From Capnocytophaga felis (lineage in GTDB: Bacteria; Bacteroidota; Bacteroidia; Flavobacteriales; Flavobacteriaceae), in the NCBI RefSeq assembly GCF_009684755.1, contig NZ_BLBC01000005.1, forward strand, positions 186,001-250,000: 64,000 nucleotides of DNA, given 5' to 3'. The notes beneath the pieces are model-generated. The model made no database searches. It was not told the DNA's origin and was given only the letters and a program-made list of their open reading frames with translations. This document shows positions 1 through 9,655 of the stretch, piece by piece (the first letter of the stretch is position 1; the number at the start of each line of letters is the position of its first letter). Position numbers and translations under genes: made by a program.

Positions 1-1763
1 TGCAGGTAGATAGGGATATTGCGGAAAAGTACGCCAAATGGGAAAGTTACTTTGCCCGTAACAGAAAGCGTATGTCACGTTACGGTTCGCCCACAGATCC
101 GAGTTATTATTTGCAGGAAGGCGACATCATTTACAGAGACAACAGTCAGTTCTTCCAATACAATTGGAAAAATACCCTTCAATACAACTTCAAAATCAAT
201 GAGCGAAATGAGTTTGATTTGCTCGTAGGTTCCGAGCTTCGCAGAAATCTCGGGGAAACCACTTACGAGAAAATATTCGGGTACAATCCTCAAACCTTAA
301 CGCATCAAACCATAGACAAGGAAGGAGCCCCCGAGTTGTACGACGAGTTTAAAATACCGCCACGAGTTGATAAGGAAAATGCGTACGCTTCTTTCTTCGG
401 AACGGCTTCTTATACCTATAACAATCGTTATACGTTCTTCGGAAGTATTCGTTATGACGGCTCGAACCTTTTCGGAGTAGACCCTAAATATAAGTACTTG
501 CCTCTATGGGCAATATCAGGAGCTTGGACAGTTTCGGAAGAAGATTTTTTAAGAAACAACAAATATATTTCATATCTGAAATTGCGTGCCTCATACGGAT
601 TGCAAGGAAATATCGACCGTTCAACATCGCCTTTCATTTTGGGAGATTACCGAACGACCAATCTGTCGGCAAACAACGTAACCTCAATAAAAGTTGCCTT
701 ACCTCCTAATGACAAGTTGCGTTGGGAAACCACTCATAACTATGATTTTGGAGTTGATTTGTCCTTATTTAATAACCGAGTTCGTTTCAGTGGGGAGTTT
801 TATAAGCGAATCAGTAAAGATTTGCTTGGCAAACGAACTCTACCATACGAAACAGGTTTTTCCAGCTCCATAGTAAATTGGGCTCAAATCACCAACAAAG
901 GATTTGGAATAACGCTCACCACACAGAACATAAAAACAAAAGATTTTAATTGGACTACCAGCTTCGTTTTCTCTAAAAATACGAATAACGTAGATAAAGT
1001 AGATGTAGATGTTAATACTTTTTCGCCTTCATTGCAAGGTTATCCGGTCAATGCAATGTTTGTTTTCAAAACCAACGGATTGGACAACAACGGATTACCT
1101 TTGTTTGTAGACAAGCAAGGAAACAGCCACTCGGCAAAGGATTTCTTCAAAATGGTTAAAAATCCAGCAAATGGTTTTGTTTCAACATCTTACAACAAAA
1201 AAGAACTTTTGGATTTATTGCAATACGCAGGAAACAAAGACCCTGAATTTACAGGCGGATTTACCAACGTTTTCAAATACAAAAATATTGACCTGACTAT
1301 CAACGGGCATCTCGTTTTCAAACAAATGATGCGAAGAACCCCTTCTTATGAGATTGTTAATTTACAACGAGGTCCTAATATGTCAAGAGATGTGCTAAAT
1401 GCTTGGACACCAGAAAACACCAACACTTTGCTACCGCGTATTATCGGACCAACTACCGTAAATGAATTGGATTATGAGGCTTTCAAAGGAATTCAGGAAT
1501 TTCCATACGTTTATCAAAGTTTGGATATTTGGGCAAAGGAAATGACTTACTTCAGAGTATCAAGCGTTCGTTTAGGATATTCTTTGGATAGCGAGGTAAC
1601 CAAAAAAATTGGGTTATCATCAATGCGTTTCAGTTTGGAAGGACGTAATTTATTCGTTATCAGCAATGATTACACAGGCTTCTTCAATCCTGAAACCTAC
1701 GGAAACATCTATGTACAACCCATACCCACTTCTGTTGCGTTTGGGGTGAATGTTACTTTTTAA
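1..1763 (+). CDS. SusC/RagA-type TonB-dependent receptor, C-terminal part
   Basis: Outer-membrane beta-barrel transporter that works with a SusD lipoprotein to import nutrients using TonB energy. The frame is open from base 3 with no start, so the N-terminal signal, regulatory domain and plug lie outside the window; about 586 residues of barrel remain. Visible features are alternating aromatic strands typical of SusC, a segment near 500 with PLWAISGAWTVSEE, and a terminal Phe (NVTF) as expected for BAM-dependent folding. The SusD gene follows after 21 bp, so the pair is almost certainly co-transcribed. The substrate cannot be read from this fragment. Family assignment is firm. Confidence 0.93.
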   Translation, partial: QVDRDIAEKYAKWESYFARNRKRMSRYGSPTDPSYYLQEGDIIYRDNSQFFQYNWKNTLQYNFKINERNEFDLLVGSELRRNLGETTYEKIFGYNPQTLTHQTIDKEGAPELYDEFKIPPRVDKENAYASFFGTASYTYNNRYTFFGSIRYDGSNLFGVDPKYKYLPLWAISGAWTVSEEDFLRNNKYISYLKLRASYGLQGNIDRSTSPFILGDYRTTNLSANNVTSIKVALPPNDKLRWETTHNYDFGVDLSLFNNRVRFSGEFYKRISKDLLGKRTLPYETGFSSSIVNWAQITNKGFGITLTTQNIKTKDFNWTTSFVFSKNTNNVDKVDVDVNTFSPSLQGYPVNAMFVFKTNGLDNNGLPLFVDKQGNSHSAKDFFKMVKNPANGFVSTSYNKKELLDLLQYAGNKDPEFTGGFTNVFKYKNIDLTINGHLVFKQMMRRTPSYEIVNLQRGPNMSRDVLNAWTPENTNTLLPRIIGPTTVNELDYEAFKGIQEFPYVYQSLDIWAKEMTYFRVSSVRLGYSLDSEVTKKIGLSSMRFSLEGRNLFVISNDYTGFFNPETYGNIYVQPIPTSVAFGVNVTF

Positions 1764-1784
1764 TATGATTAAATTTTGATTGAA

Positions 1785-3221
1785 ATGAAAAAAATATATA
1801 TCTTACTGGCTGTAACCACAATTTTTGCAAGTTGCGACAAATTTCTGGACGTTACTCCCAAAGGGCGTGTCATACCCCAAACTACTGAAGATTTCAGATA
1901 TCTTCTCAACCGAGGATATCACGAATTTCCAAACTACAAATCAACCTTGTTTTTGCGTACCGATAACATAACGCTCAACGAATCGGACAAGGAAGACAAC
2001 CAAATTCTGAATATGTATTCGTGGGGTGAAGTGCCAACTACTTTTGACAATTCGCCTTACGCTCCGCCTTATCAGATGTTTTACCAAACCATTTTTTACA
2101 CCAACGAAGTGATTAACACAGGAGGCGAAAAAATGCCCGCTTCCGATGAGAAAAGCCAAATTTTGGCAGAGGCTCACGCCCTGAGAGCTTATGCCTACTT
2201 CGGATTGGTAAATATGTATGCCAAACACTATGACAAGACTACCGCAAATACCGATAAGGCTATTCCGTTGGTTTTGAAAACAGATTTGGAGCAACCTTTC
2301 CCTCGGGCAACCACAGAACAAGTTTATGACTTGATTTTGAAGGATATGACACAAGCCGAAGCAATGATGAAGGTTGAAAAACAGAAACCAAACAGCAATT
2401 ACGCCTTTTCAAAAGTAGCCTTATATGCCTTTTTCTCACGCGTTTATCTGTATATGGGCGAATGGGAAAAGTCATTGGAATACACCAATAAGGCTTTGGC
2501 GTTGCAATCCAATCTTCAAGATTTGTCAACATTAGGATACGATATTTATGATGCGACGACTGTTTTCTATTATCAAAGAAATTCAGAAGAAATGATAATG
2601 GCTTTGGACAGACCCGCTATGGGAGAAGAAAACACCGCATACATAACTGATGATTTCTTGAATTATTTTGACCCTACACAGGACAGAAAAACGACTCATT
2701 TTCAATCTCCTGATTCAAAAATTACCGATTTGAGAATGGTCATTTCGGTTGATCCGGATTATTCTGCTGATTATTCAAAAGAATGTCCCGACCCAAGGGA
2801 TTTTACCTGCCCGATGGCTCATTACAAATATCGCATCAAAAAACAAGGACTTTCAAGATGTTCTTTCCGAACCGGAGAGTTATATCTAACAAAAGCTGAA
2901 CTACTTACACGTTTAAAAAGAGAAGATGAAGCAAAAGCTACTTTTTTGATGCTACTCAAAAAACGACACAAAGCAACAGCAACTTTGGAAACCGAAATTG
3001 GAGCTCTTGCAGGAGATGCCTTATTACAACGAATTTTAAACGACCGAAATATAGAACTCTTCGCCGAAGGAAATCGGTGGTTTGACCTTCGCAGAAATCA
3101 ACAAAAGCAAATCGTTCATAAATACAAAGATCGCACTTACACCCTGAATACGAACGACATACGCTATACTATTTCGTTCCCTGAAAGCATCGTAAAAGAA
3201 AATCCTTTATTGGCAGAATAA
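1785..3221 (+). CDS. SusD/RagB family substrate-binding lipoprotein
   Basis: Surface lipoprotein that caps the SusC barrel and captures substrate; 478 residues. The ATG at 1785 is chosen over an upstream TTG because it gives a clean lipoprotein signal with the lipobox FASC and Cys17. The N-terminal half holds the SusD-like TPR fold (AEAHALRAYAYFGLVNMYA). The C-terminal SusD domain shows GELYLTKAELLTRL and DRNIELFAEGNRWFDLRR, the classic family ending. Cys17 is followed by DKFLD, a weak match to the surface export signal. It sits between the receptor and a thioredoxin-like lipoprotein in one apparent operon. Confidence 0.95.
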   Translation: MKKIYILLAVTTIFASCDKFLDVTPKGRVIPQTTEDFRYLLNRGYHEFPNYKSTLFLRTDNITLNESDKEDNQILNMYSWGEVPTTFDNSPYAPPYQMFYQTIFYTNEVINTGGEKMPASDEKSQILAEAHALRAYAYFGLVNMYAKHYDKTTANTDKAIPLVLKTDLEQPFPRATTEQVYDLILKDMTQAEAMMKVEKQKPNSNYAFSKVALYAFFSRVYLYMGEWEKSLEYTNKALALQSNLQDLSTLGYDIYDATTVFYYQRNSEEMIMALDRPAMGEENTAYITDDFLNYFDPTQDRKTTHFQSPDSKITDLRMVISVDPDYSADYSKECPDPRDFTCPMAHYKYRIKKQGLSRCSFRTGELYLTKAELLTRLKREDEAKATFLMLLKKRHKATATLETEIGALAGDALLQRILNDRNIELFAEGNRWFDLRRNQQKQIVHKYKDRTYTLNTNDIRYTISFPESIVKENPLLAE

Positions 3222-3260
3222 GGATTTATACATAACAATAAAAAATTAATTGACACCATT

Positions 3261-4607
3261 ATGAAGAAATTATTCATTTTATCATTCGCAATGTTGAGTT
3301 TTGTTGCTTGTAAAAAACAAAGTGAGCACATTATTCTATCAGGAAAAATAGCCAATTACGACGGTTCGCCCATTCAAATCACAGGAGGAACAAACCTACA
3401 ACAAAGTTTGAAAGTAAACCAAGACGGAAGTTTTTCTGACACCCTGAACGTTCAGCCTAATTATTACACACTTTTTAACACTACCGGACTCTACGTTCCG
3501 TTGTATTTGCAAAAAGGAGACCACGTGATTGTTAATATCGACCTTGGCAAACAGCCCGTTTCAGTTGAATTTCAAGGAAAAGACACCCTTATCACCGGTT
3601 ACTTGCAAAGAAAGACAGCTCTGACCAGAGAACTTCAACAAGGATTTATGGAGCTTTTCCAAAAAGACACTGAAAACTTCAAGAAAGATGTTGAAGAAAT
3701 CGACAGAAGATATAAAGAGTTTTTGAATAACTCAAAAGGATTGCCCAAAGATTTCGTTGCATTGGAGGAAAAAGCAAACAAATACCTTAATTTGCAGTTG
3801 AAATCCATATACCCAAAAGCTCACTCACGTTTTTCCGATTCGCAAATCGAATTACCAAAAGAATTTGCCGATGAATTGGCGGCTCTTGATTATGACAACA
3901 GTACTGATTTCGAGTCTTTTCCGGAATACCGACAACTTGTTTCAGAAAATTTCTATTCCAAAATAAATCGGGAAAATCCGGATTGGGATATGCTTGTCAA
4001 TCACATACGTGGCTTGAAATCTGAAAACATCAAAGGACTTTTGGCACACACTTTTATCGAAGGATTATCTGTTTCTAATGATTCCAAAACCAACGAGCAA
4101 CTTTTAAGTTGGATAAAAGAATTTGTTAAAGACGAAAATGCTATCAAACGGGCTCAAATGCGTTATGAAAGTTTTGAAAAACTAAAACCCGGTAATCCTT
4201 CACCTGCCTTTGAACTTGACAATTTTGCAGGAGGAAAAACATCACTTGAAAGTTTCAAAGGAAAGCTTGTTTATATTGATGTTTGGGCAACTTGGTGCGT
4301 TCCTTGTTTGAAAGAAATTCCAAAATTGCAGGAACTTGAAAATGAATATCACGGAAAAGACATCGTTTTCGTTAGCATTTCCATAGACCAAGACAAACAA
4401 AAATGGACTAATTACCAAACAGCCAATAAACTCACGGGAGTTCAGTTACATTCAGATATGAGCGTTACGGACAATTTCGCTAATCTGTATGATATTCAGT
4501 CAATTCCGCGTTTTATTCTGATTGATAAAGAAGGAAACATCATCGATGCTAATGCTCCACGTCCTTCCGCTTCATCTATCAAAGAATTGATAAACAAACA
4601 TTTGTAA
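3261..4607 (+). CDS. TlpA-like thioredoxin-domain lipoprotein
   Basis: Predicted lipoprotein of 448 residues (lipobox FVAC, Cys17) with a poorly conserved N-terminal domain of about 300 residues and a C-terminal TlpA/AhpC-type thioredoxin fold. The redox motif WATWCVPC puts the active cysteines at 346 and 349; the cis-Pro region is IPRFILID. Such proteins reduce or isomerise disulfides in the periplasm. It lies 39 bp after the SusD gene and before an M16 protease, suggesting that it handles disulfide-bonded cargo of this uptake locus (inference). A paralogue of similar length and layout is at 56621-58018. Confidence 0.9.
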   Translation: MKKLFILSFAMLSFVACKKQSEHIILSGKIANYDGSPIQITGGTNLQQSLKVNQDGSFSDTLNVQPNYYTLFNTTGLYVPLYLQKGDHVIVNIDLGKQPVSVEFQGKDTLITGYLQRKTALTRELQQGFMELFQKDTENFKKDVEEIDRRYKEFLNNSKGLPKDFVALEEKANKYLNLQLKSIYPKAHSRFSDSQIELPKEFADELAALDYDNSTDFESFPEYRQLVSENFYSKINRENPDWDMLVNHIRGLKSENIKGLLAHTFIEGLSVSNDSKTNEQLLSWIKEFVKDENAIKRAQMRYESFEKLKPGNPSPAFELDNFAGGKTSLESFKGKLVYIDVWATWCVPCLKEIPKLQELENEYHGKDIVFVSISIDQDKQKWTNYQTANKLTGVQLHSDMSVTDNFANLYDIQSIPRFILIDKEGNIIDANAPRPSASSIKELINKHL

Positions 4608-4739
4608 AAATAAAACGAAAAGTTCGTTTGGGTTTCTTCAAATAAATTCGGAAACTTGAACACGAACAAAGAGCTAAAGGTTGTGCGTAAAATATTTGTT
4701 CATATAACAGATATTAAAAATCAACAATCAGGCTGTGTA

Positions 4740-4796
4740 AAAAATCAGACAAACTTAAAGTTGTACTTTATTTTTGTCTGATTTTTGTTTTTTTTC
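4740..4796 (+). terminator. Rho-independent terminator after the SusCD-TlpA operon
   Basis: A perfect 14-bp stem (arms 4740-4753 and 4773-4786, core TCAGAC/GTCTGA) with a 19-nt loop is followed by a T-rich run. It lies 132 bp after the TlpA-like stop and separates that operon from the M16 protease promoter. Confidence 0.8.
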
Positions 4797-4900
4797 AAGA
4801 AAAACATTGTCAGAAGGTTGATGATTAACAGCCAAATTTCTCCATAAATCAAATACTAAAAAATAATTTCGTGTCCTTAAACTATTTAGTTTATGATACA

Positions 4901-4932
4901 TTAGCATTATTCACTTTATATTCTTACCTTTG
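4901..4932 (+). promoter_or_regulatory. Bacteroidota-type promoter for the M16 protease
   Basis: TTAG at 4901-4904 and TACCTTTG at 4925-4932 are 20 bp apart, close to the TTTG/TAnnTTTG consensus of the Bacteroidota primary sigma factor. The position, 31 bp before ATG 4964, argues for that start rather than the GTG at 4871, which would lie upstream of the promoter. Confidence 0.65.
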
Positions 4933-4963
4933 CCTAATTATATCTTTTTTAAATTTAGTCTAT

Positions 4964-7825
4964 ATGAAGAGAATTATGAAACCTATTGCATTGGCTTTCT
5001 TAGGAACAATGCTTTTTCAGGGTAGTGTTCAGGCATTCGCTTTAAACGAAACAAGCAGACAGGCTTTTTATGTAAAAGACTCATTGTCATTGGATAAGCC
5101 TCTGCCTTTCGATGATGAAGTGAAGACAGGCACACTCCCCAACGGATTCCGATATTTTATCCGTAAAAACGTAGAACCCAAAAACCGCGTTACGATGTAT
5201 TTGGCGTTAAAAGTTGGGTCTATTTTAGAAACGGACGCTCAGCACGGATTGGCTCACTTTATGGAACATATGAACTTTAACGGCTCTAAGCATTTTCCTA
5301 AAAATGAATTAGTTAACTACTTACAAAAAGCTGGTGTACGTTTTGGAGCTGACCTGAATGCCTATACCGGATTTGACCAAACGGTGTATCAGCTTCCCAT
5401 TGCTTCGGACGACCCCGAATTGCTCAAAAACGGATTGCAAGTAATGCGTGATTGGGCTCAAGACGCATCGCTTACCAGTGAAGAAATCGACAAAGAAAGA
5501 GGCGTTATCTTAGAAGAAATGCGAGGAGGAAGAGGTGCCCAGCAACGTATGCGCGACCAATACTTCCCGATGTTATTAAACAACTCGCTATATGCCAAGC
5601 GTTTGCCTATCGGAACGAAAGAGATTGTTTCCAACTTTCCACACGAAGAACTCCGTAAGTTCCACAAAGATTGGTACAGACCCGATTTACAGGCTCTTAT
5701 CATAGTAGGAGACATTGATGCCGAATACATAGAAAAGGAAGTTAAACGATTGTTTTCTGATATGAGAACAGTTGCTAATCCGCCTAAAAGACAGATATAT
5801 ACCGTTCCTTTGTTAAACAAAAATCAGTTCAAAGCCGTAACTGACCCTGAAACAACAGGAACATCTGTTCAGATAATCATAAAACTTCCCGGAAAAAAAA
5901 TAAAAACTATAGGCGATTATCGTGAATATCTGCTTAAATCGGTGTACAGACAAATGTTAAATGGACGTTTGGGAGAACTCCGCCAATCTGCTGACACACC
6001 GTTCCTTTCGGCAAATGTAAGTATCGGTGAATTCATCGGAGGATTAGACACCTACTCCGCATCTGTTACTGCCAAACCGGGTGAATTGGAAAGAGGCTTC
6101 AAGGCTTTGGTACGTGAGTTAGAAAGAGTTCAAAAACACGGATTTACAAAAACGGAATTTGACCGAATCATTACCGTAATTAACAAAGCCAACGAAAATG
6201 CTTATATTGAACGTAATAAAACGGCATCAGATGAATACGTGGAGCGTTATTTGAGCTACTTTTTAGATGAAATGCCCGCTATGAGCGACGAAGACAGTTA
6301 TCAGCTTACCAAAAAATTGCTTCCCACACTTACTTTGGAAGAAGTGGAAGCCATCACCAAAACGCATTACGTCGATATAAATCGTGATATTCTGATAACA
6401 GCTCCTGAGAAAGAAAAAAATTCTCTTCCTACTGAAAACCAAATAAATACTTGGTTTTCTCAAGTAGAAGGAGAAAATATTGCTGCCTATGAGGACAAAG
6501 TTTCTGAGCTACCTTTGCTTGCAAAACAGCCTCAAAAAGGCGGAAGCATAGTTTCAAGTAAAGACCTTATAGCGGTTGGAGCTAAAGAATTGACCCTAAG
6601 CAATGGAGTAAAAGTAGTTTTAAAACCTACTACTTTCAAAAACGACGAGATACTAATTACTTCATTTAGTCCGGGAGGAACTTCATTGTACAGCGATGAA
6701 GATTATTTTTCGGCATCGTACGCCAATTCTTTGGTAAGTGCCAGCGGAGTAGGTCAGCTCAATGCCATCGAATTAGGGAAATATATGACGGGCAAAAACG
6801 TATCAATCAACGTATCGGTGGGAGAAGACAGCGAAGGAATTTCGGGATATTCTGACAAAGAAGGGCTAAAAACAGCTTTTGAGTTAATCTACGGATATTT
6901 CACCGAACCTCGCATTGATGATGATGTTTTCCAAAGCACTATCGCTCGAAGTATTTCCTCACTTGCCAATCAGGAAAACGACCCTAATTTCATTTTCCGA
7001 AGAGATATATTGAAACTTTTGTACAAAGGAAATGTAAGAAGAACTCCTATCACTGAAGCAAATATCAGAAAAATCAATAAAGAGCGAGCTTTGAGCATTT
7101 ACAAAGACCGATTCGCCGATGCCTCTGACTTTACTTTCGTGATTACCGGTTCTTTCACTGAGGAAGAAATCAAACCTTATTTAGAAGGATATTTAGCTGC
7201 CTTGCCAAGCCTAAAACGTAAAGAAAAAGCCAAAGATTTAGGGCTTTACGGACCTAAAAAAGGATTGAAACACACCACGTACAAAGGCAAAGAACAAAAA
7301 GCATTTGTTTCTCTTTCTTATCGAGGAGATTACAAATACAACGAGGTTGAAAACATCAATATGAATGCGTTGGAAAGCGTATTGACTATCAAACTTTTGG
7401 AACGATTAAGAGAACAAGAAGGAGGAGTTTATGGCGTGAGAGCAAGCTCAGGACTTTCAAAATATCCGAAAGCAAGATACAGTTTCCAAGTGAACTTCGG
7501 AACGGGTGCTGAAAAATATCAATCTTTGATTAAATCAACTTTGGAGGAAATTGAAAAAATCAAAAAGAATGGTCCTTCACAAGGAGATGTGGATAAATTC
7601 AAAATAGAGCAAAAACGTCAATTGGAGTTCGTTATAAAAGACAACTCTTTTTGGAGTAGCTATATTGCAAGATGTTATCAATACAAAGAGCCTTTGGTAA
7701 CACCCGAACAAAAAATGAAAAGTTTGGATAAGGTTACGCCAAAATCAGTTCAGAAAGTAGCAAATAAATACTTGAAAAACTCTCAATTATTTGAGTTTGT
7801 TTTACTTCCTGACCAAGCACAATAA
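4964..7825 (+). CDS. M16 family zinc metalloprotease (PqqL/insulinase-like)
   Basis: Secreted two-repeat M16 peptidase of 953 residues with an N-terminal signal peptide (MKRIMKPIALAFLG... ending near VQAFA). The inverted zinc motif HFMEH gives His98, Glu101 and His102; the downstream helix around EEMRGGRG should supply the third ligand. The second, catalytically silent half contains the usual substrate-binding region (LLERLREQEGGVYGVR). Such periplasmic enzymes degrade peptides entering through outer-membrane receptors. It has its own promoter and a strong terminator, so it is a separate transcript after the SusCD-TlpA genes; a shared role in peptide use is an inference. Confidence 0.93.
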   Translation: MKRIMKPIALAFLGTMLFQGSVQAFALNETSRQAFYVKDSLSLDKPLPFDDEVKTGTLPNGFRYFIRKNVEPKNRVTMYLALKVGSILETDAQHGLAHFMEHMNFNGSKHFPKNELVNYLQKAGVRFGADLNAYTGFDQTVYQLPIASDDPELLKNGLQVMRDWAQDASLTSEEIDKERGVILEEMRGGRGAQQRMRDQYFPMLLNNSLYAKRLPIGTKEIVSNFPHEELRKFHKDWYRPDLQALIIVGDIDAEYIEKEVKRLFSDMRTVANPPKRQIYTVPLLNKNQFKAVTDPETTGTSVQIIIKLPGKKIKTIGDYREYLLKSVYRQMLNGRLGELRQSADTPFLSANVSIGEFIGGLDTYSASVTAKPGELERGFKALVRELERVQKHGFTKTEFDRIITVINKANENAYIERNKTASDEYVERYLSYFLDEMPAMSDEDSYQLTKKLLPTLTLEEVEAITKTHYVDINRDILITAPEKEKNSLPTENQINTWFSQVEGENIAAYEDKVSELPLLAKQPQKGGSIVSSKDLIAVGAKELTLSNGVKVVLKPTTFKNDEILITSFSPGGTSLYSDEDYFSASYANSLVSASGVGQLNAIELGKYMTGKNVSINVSVGEDSEGISGYSDKEGLKTAFELIYGYFTEPRIDDDVFQSTIARSISSLANQENDPNFIFRRDILKLLYKGNVRRTPITEANIRKINKERALSIYKDRFADASDFTFVITGSFTEEEIKPYLEGYLAALPSLKRKEKAKDLGLYGPKKGLKHTTYKGKEQKAFVSLSYRGDYKYNEVENINMNALESVLTIKLLERLREQEGGVYGVRASSGLSKYPKARYSFQVNFGTGAEKYQSLIKSTLEEIEKIKKNGPSQGDVDKFKIEQKRQLEFVIKDNSFWSSYIARCYQYKEPLVTPEQKMKSLDKVTPKSVQKVANKYLKNSQLFEFVLLPDQAQ

Positions 7826-7832
7826 TCTAAAT

Positions 7833-7868
7833 AAAAAAACTCCGTTTGCATTCAAACGGAGTTTTTTT
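7833..7868. terminator. Bidirectional terminator between convergent genes
   Basis: A perfect hairpin (arms 7833-7848 and 7853-7868, core ACTCCGTTTG/CAAACGGAGT) is flanked by A and T runs on both sides. It can end the M16 protease transcript and the leftward lipoprotein operon. Confidence 0.88.
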
Positions 7869-7879
7869 TATTATTTACA

Positions 7880-8803
7880 TTACATCCAATAGTTGGAATT
7901 TTCTTGTTGCTCAGCCGATTCTCTTAAAATTTGTTTGATTTCATCAGTTGATTTCTTGAAGTAATCAGCTAAATCTTGCACAAAACGCTCATAATCACCA
8001 TCATTACCAGAAGAAGGTTCTGTCAAAACGTGTACGGGAAGTAATTGGTCAAAATCAGTTCCGCTTCTGACTAACAAGTCATCAGAAGGTGCGTTGAACG
8101 GAAAAGTACCTTTATTTTTGTTGTTGCCAACGTATTTCGTACCTCTCTGAACGTGAAGCAAACGCACTCGCATATCAAACTTCGCATAAGCTACATTGGG
8201 CGTAAAATATCCTTTCAATCCCAAAGCATCATTAGTTAGTTCTGACCTTTTAGTACTATTTCTTTTGTCAATATACTGCCCCACCATAACATTCTCAGGA
8301 TTCGTATCGCGATACGCATAACTCAATAATTCAGAAGTTTCTGTTGAAGTTTGATTTGTTTTAGTGTTCAAATATTCTTTAACAGTAAAAAAATGCTGAT
8401 GAATCGGGAGCATCTCCGATGTTGTAAACTCGTGATTCATTCGTTCTCCTTTAGCATTGTAATACACAATTTCCATTGCGTACTGCCCTCCTGCAATCAT
8501 CAAGATAGGCTCTTCACCTTTTTCCAAAACTTTCCCGTCTTTGTTTTTCCGTACGATGTTGGTTCCGTCAGTTTCAAAGGTAAAAACTTGCGTTGGGTAC
8601 AGCAAATTTTCAGGATTAGCGTGAAAAGAATCACCGTGCAAATGCCCTCTGCGGATGGTGAAAGTTACTTTGCTCCAGTCATCGTGTCCTTTATCTTCTT
8701 TTTCGTTTGACGGAGTTGGAGCATCTTTTGTACAACTGATTATAAAAAGCCCCATTACAGCCAATACAGCCGTTTTTAGTTTGTGTAAAAATATGTTATT
8801 CAT
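7880..8803 (-). CDS. Lipoprotein with GHLHG and HQH histidine motifs
   Basis: Predicted lipoprotein of 307 residues (Cys24, followed by TKDAP). I do not know a named family. Visible motifs are GHLHG at 53-57 followed by FHANPE at 60-65, NHEF at 123-126, IHQHFF at 134-139 and LPVHVLTE near 255-262. The same core (KGHDDW, YYNAKGERMN, HQHFF, LGLKGYF) recurs in the proteins at 12659-13363 and 11399-12625, so the three are paralogues. The paired histidines suggest metal binding at the cell surface; this is an inference. It is the last gene of the leftward operon, before a strong terminator. Confidence 0.85.
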   Translation of the reverse strand: MNNIFLHKLKTAVLAVMGLFIISCTKDAPTPSNEKEDKGHDDWSKVTFTIRRGHLHGDSFHANPENLLYPTQVFTFETDGTNIVRKNKDGKVLEKGEEPILMIAGGQYAMEIVYYNAKGERMNHEFTTSEMLPIHQHFFTVKEYLNTKTNQTSTETSELLSYAYRDTNPENVMVGQYIDKRNSTKRSELTNDALGLKGYFTPNVAYAKFDMRVRLLHVQRGTKYVGNNKNKGTFPFNAPSDDLLVRSGTDFDQLLPVHVLTEPSSGNDGDYERFVQDLADYFKKSTDEIKQILRESAEQQENSNYWM

Positions 8804-8824
8804 AAGTTTTAATTTTTGAACTAA

Positions 8825-9622
8825 TTATTTCTTTATATTTTTATAAAAATCATTTGGATAGTTAAATGCTATTTCAACATTATACGTTTTATCATCATAA
8901 TCGTATTTCACTACAACTGTTGGAGTGTTTTTAGCTTTTGAACTATTTTCTGCCCAAGGAGTAGGATTGTTTGTCCATTCTATCTGTCCGTCAGCTTCAA
9001 TATTCGGATTATCCATTGATTGTATAAAATCAGCATAGTCATCTCGCTCAACAAAATATGGAGGTAAATCATTTCTTTTACGAATATATTTATACGCCTT
9101 TTTAGATGGCTGCAAAGCATTGAAACGTACGTGGAAATAATCAAAAACTTTTTTGAATTCCGTACTTGTTACTTTGTTGCCTGCCTCATCTACCGGAACT
9201 ATTTCAAAAGAAGCAACGCCATCGTACAATTCATACGGACGCTTATCCAAATCAGCAACATTCTGAAAGTTAGCTTTCACCTTATATCTTTTAAAGGGAG
9301 CGTCTTTTGCTTCTGCTATAAAAGTCAATTCGGTAATATCCTCATCATCGTCTTCTGTTTCATCTTCGTTTTTCTCAAAAGAAACCTTATCTGTTTTTAA
9401 TTGATTGATAAGTTCCATTTTGGGTTTTCCGATAAAACCATTCAGAATATTCAATTGTAATACATTGAGCGGATGTGTCGTAGAATCAAAAGTGAATTCG
9501 GGTTCTGTTTGAGGTTTTGTTTCTTCAGGATTTGGTTTGTTTTCATCAGAATTATCCTTTGTACAACCTACAAAAGCAATAAAAAGTACTGCCAAAAAAC
9601 TTAATTTAAGTGTGTTTTTCAT
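8825..9622 (-). CDS. Lipoprotein of unknown function
   Basis: Predicted lipoprotein of 265 residues: lipobox FVGC, Cys20, followed by TKDNSDE and a Glu/Pro-rich linker to about residue 42. The mature part has an acidic loop (NEDETEDDDEDITE) and no cysteine or recognisable domain. Its histidines are few, unlike its neighbours. It lies 21 bp upstream of the GHLHG lipoprotein and 33 bp downstream of the DUF4625 lipoprotein, so co-transcription is likely. A role in the same uptake or binding system is suggested only by position. Confidence 0.8.
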   Translation of the reverse strand: MKNTLKLSFLAVLFIAFVGCTKDNSDENKPNPEETKPQTEPEFTFDSTTHPLNVLQLNILNGFIGKPKMELINQLKTDKVSFEKNEDETEDDDEDITELTFIAEAKDAPFKRYKVKANFQNVADLDKRPYELYDGVASFEIVPVDEAGNKVTSTEFKKVFDYFHVRFNALQPSKKAYKYIRKRNDLPPYFVERDDYADFIQSMDNPNIEADGQIEWTNNPTPWAENSSKAKNTPTVVVKYDYDDKTYNVEIAFNYPNDFYKNIKK

Positions 9623-9655
9623 TCGTTTATAAAATTATTTTAATGTGTTATATAA

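Noticed and set aside
4871-4963. GTG-started N-terminal extension of the M16 protease
   Set aside because: The extension overlaps a good promoter and would bury the clean signal peptide that starts at 4964.
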